Source: a virus
IMG/VR virus record: IMGVR_UViG_3300009481_000038
Location: 1 to 36,938 of that record
Reading direction: 5' to 3' (one strand)
DNA: 36,938 nucleotides
The position numbers and the translations under genes were made by a program. Every line of letters begins with the position of its first letter. Position 1 is the first letter of the stretch. The notes below the pieces were generated by a model, which did not search any database, was not told the DNA's origin, and saw nothing but the letters and a program-made list of their open reading frames with translations. Positions 36,185 through 36,938 of this stretch are shown in pieces.

Positions 36185-36217
36185 TTATTTGCAGTAAAAA
36201 CGATTCCATGATGTAAT
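36172..36217 (+). promoter_or_regulatory. Promoter of the TTGTGAATAACTT family for the 79-aa gene
   Basis: The box TTGTGAATAACTT (36172-36184), a 4-nt gap, -35 TTGCAG (36189-36194), a 17-nt spacer and -10 TGTAAT (36212-36217). The ATG at 36226 is 8 nt after the -10, so the transcript is predicted to be nearly leaderless. Confidence 0.5.
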
Positions 36218-36225
36218 CTCTCCAG

Positions 36226-36465
36226 ATGAACGCAGTAAAATCAATTTATAAAGCAGACGTTAACGGCAAAACATTTACCTTTTTCCATGCGGATTACAAT
36301 GTCGGATGCGATGGCTATGAGATCCCGATGCCGTGGGAAAATAAACATTATTTATATGTGTGGAATAAGATAACAAAGATCCACGAATATTACTGTTTTG
36401 AATCTGATTTATTCCTGCCCGAAGATCATGCCCCTTGGCTTGTGAATAACTTTTTCTTGAAGTAA
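36226..36465 (+). CDS. Hypothetical small protein
   Basis: This encodes 79 residues (MNAVKSIYKADVNGKTFTFF and on), aromatic and beta-rich (HADYNVGCDGYEIPMPW, KHYLYVWNKITKIHEYYC). It is unrecognised. The start ATG directly follows a promoter with no space for a Shine-Dalgarno sequence. The final codons (WLVNNFFLK) are built from the TTGTGAATAACTT box of the next gene's promoter, so its C-terminus is constrained by regulation. Confidence 0.55.
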   Translation: MNAVKSIYKADVNGKTFTFFHADYNVGCDGYEIPMPWENKHYLYVWNKITKIHEYYCFESDLFLPEDHAPWLVNNFFLK

Positions 36466-36485
36466 AAACAATTTTCTGATTTAAT
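36440..36485 (+). promoter_or_regulatory. Promoter of the TTGTGAATAACTT family for the 66-aa gene
   Basis: The box TTGTGAATAACTT (36440-36452) overlaps the end of the preceding gene. A 4-nt gap, -35 TTGAAG (36457-36462), a 17-nt spacer and -10 TTTAAT (36480-36485) follow. The ATG at 36495 is 9 nt after the -10. Confidence 0.5.
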
Positions 36486-36494
36486 AAACACGTT

Positions 36495-36695
36495 ATGAGC
36501 AAATACACATTTCAAAAATTCATGAAAGACGTTGACGAAAACGTTTCGCACAAATCTGGCGTGGGCGTTCACTGTCTGCCCGACATAGACTTCCACGATT
36601 TTTGGTGGCAGGGAATTGATGAGGCAGACTGGTCTAATATGGTGAACGCTGCTGCCGATGAAGCTTTACAGGAGGCAGGTTTTCCTTGTGAATAA
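36495..36695 (+). CDS. Hypothetical small acidic protein
   Basis: This encodes 66 residues (MSKYTFQKFMKDVDENVSHK and on), acidic and Trp-rich in the centre (DIDFHDFWWQGIDEADW) with a helical end. It is unrecognised; size and placement are typical of early phage proteins. Its stop codon TAA lies inside the TTGTGAATAACTT box of the next promoter. Confidence 0.55.
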   Translation: MSKYTFQKFMKDVDENVSHKSGVGVHCLPDIDFHDFWWQGIDEADWSNMVNAAADEALQEAGFPCE

Positions 36696-36741
36696 CTTTA
36701 CGAAAATAATTATTGCATAAACGAAAATAATCCATTATCTT
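36686..36741 (+). promoter_or_regulatory. Promoter of the TTGTGAATAACTT family for the 58-aa gene
   Basis: The box TTGTGAATAACTT (36686-36698), a 14-nt gap, -35 TTGCAT (36713-36718), a 17-nt spacer and -10 TATCTT (36736-36741). The ATG at 36751 is 9 nt after the -10. Confidence 0.5.
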
Positions 36742-36750
36742 TTAATCGTT

Positions 36751-36927
36751 ATGAGCGAATACGAAAACAAAATCGAAGAGCAAAATGCAGCATGGAAAAT
36801 CTGGGCTACCAATATGACCATGCTCAAAGAGATCAAAAAAGAATGTGGTTTAGAATCTGAACCCCAGCAGGAGGAAGTAGCAATGGATAATTCAAAATAT
36901 CAGCACGAATACTCAATAGGAAAATGA
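36751..36927 (+). CDS. Hypothetical 58-residue protein
   Basis: The ATG at 36751 (GTT ATG AGC) opens MSEYENKIEEQNAAWKIWAT and continues to a TGA at 36925-36927, 58 residues in all. The N-terminal 30 residues are a charged helix; the remainder is polar. It sits directly after a promoter of the same family as its neighbours and lacks a leader. Its stop overlaps the next ATG (ATGA). Size and context make it a plausible early gene of unknown function. Confidence 0.5.
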   Translation: MSEYENKIEEQNAAWKIWATNMTMLKEIKKECGLESEPQQEEVAMDNSKYQHEYSIGK

Positions 36928-36938
36928 TTGAAATTCTG
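36924..36938 (+). CDS. Partial downstream gene, cut by the window edge
   Basis: The ATG at 36924 overlaps the preceding stop as ATGA and opens MIEIL before the window ends. Only the coupling suggests it is a gene. Confidence 0.35.

Overview
This window reads as part of a tailed double-stranded DNA phage genome (Caudoviricetes). It has a portal protein, a large terminase, a prohead protease/scaffold, a major capsid protein, a tail-tube candidate and very long tail fibres. Lipobox proteins that also carry a transmembrane segment (unimolecular-spanin architecture) suggest a Gram-negative host. The host and exact lineage cannot be read from the sequence. No tRNA, CRISPR array, integrase or insertion sequence was seen.

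Layout: positions 33285 down to 1 form a leftward (minus-strand), AT-rich late arm. Many genes are joined by 1-8 nt overlaps, often TAATG or TGATG. Terminators and a recurring GTGTAAT/GTGTAAA motif just upstream of start codons split the arm into units. From right to left these are: (a) lipoprotein plus sulfotransferase (33285-32189); (b) PhoH-like ATPase and small proteins (32176-30944), then a GT2 glycosyltransferase (30899-29823); (c) zinc ribbon, sigma-like factor, candidate small terminase, zinc finger-ERCC4 nuclease and large terminase (29564-24617); (d) portal and tail-tube candidate (24595-21355); (e) a tubulin/FtsZ-family GTPase with its own upstream motif and downstream terminator (21332-20108); (f) a membrane/lysis cassette with holin-like, small coiled-coil membrane, and u-spanin-like proteins plus a small lipoprotein (20083-18212); (g) the capsid unit of a hypothetical protein, protease/scaffold, decoration candidate and major capsid protein (18151-14204); (h) an adhesion module with a 1632-residue collagen-like fibre, two LamG-like proteins and a tip-like protein (13708-5164), followed by a KpsC-like glycosyltransferase, a DXD glycosyltransferase and a sulfotransferase (4932-1959) and connector-type genes (1945-1).

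Positions 33286-33870 are a divergent non-coding region with small hairpins. To its right is a rightward arm of small genes of unknown role. It begins GC-rich (33871-35066) and drifts back to AT-rich. This arm carries two copies of a complex control region (35151-35335 and 36059-36184) built from TTTTGACCC repeats, TACGTA-rich palindromes and TGTGAATAA (DnaA-box-like) sites. Four promoters of one family have the same TTGTGAATAACTT box, a 17-nt spacer, and a predicted transcription start almost on the ATG.

Working model: early/replication-type functions lie on the right arm, which may include an origin. The late arm is probably read with help from the phage sigma-like protein. The most unusual combinations are a tubulin-family GTPase isolated as a single-gene unit inside a virion operon; a GPT-rich collagen fibre next to glycosyl- and sulfotransferases, suggesting a self-decorated fibre; apparently leaderless promoters on both arms; and a spanin-like protein ending in a histone H1-like lysine-rich tail.
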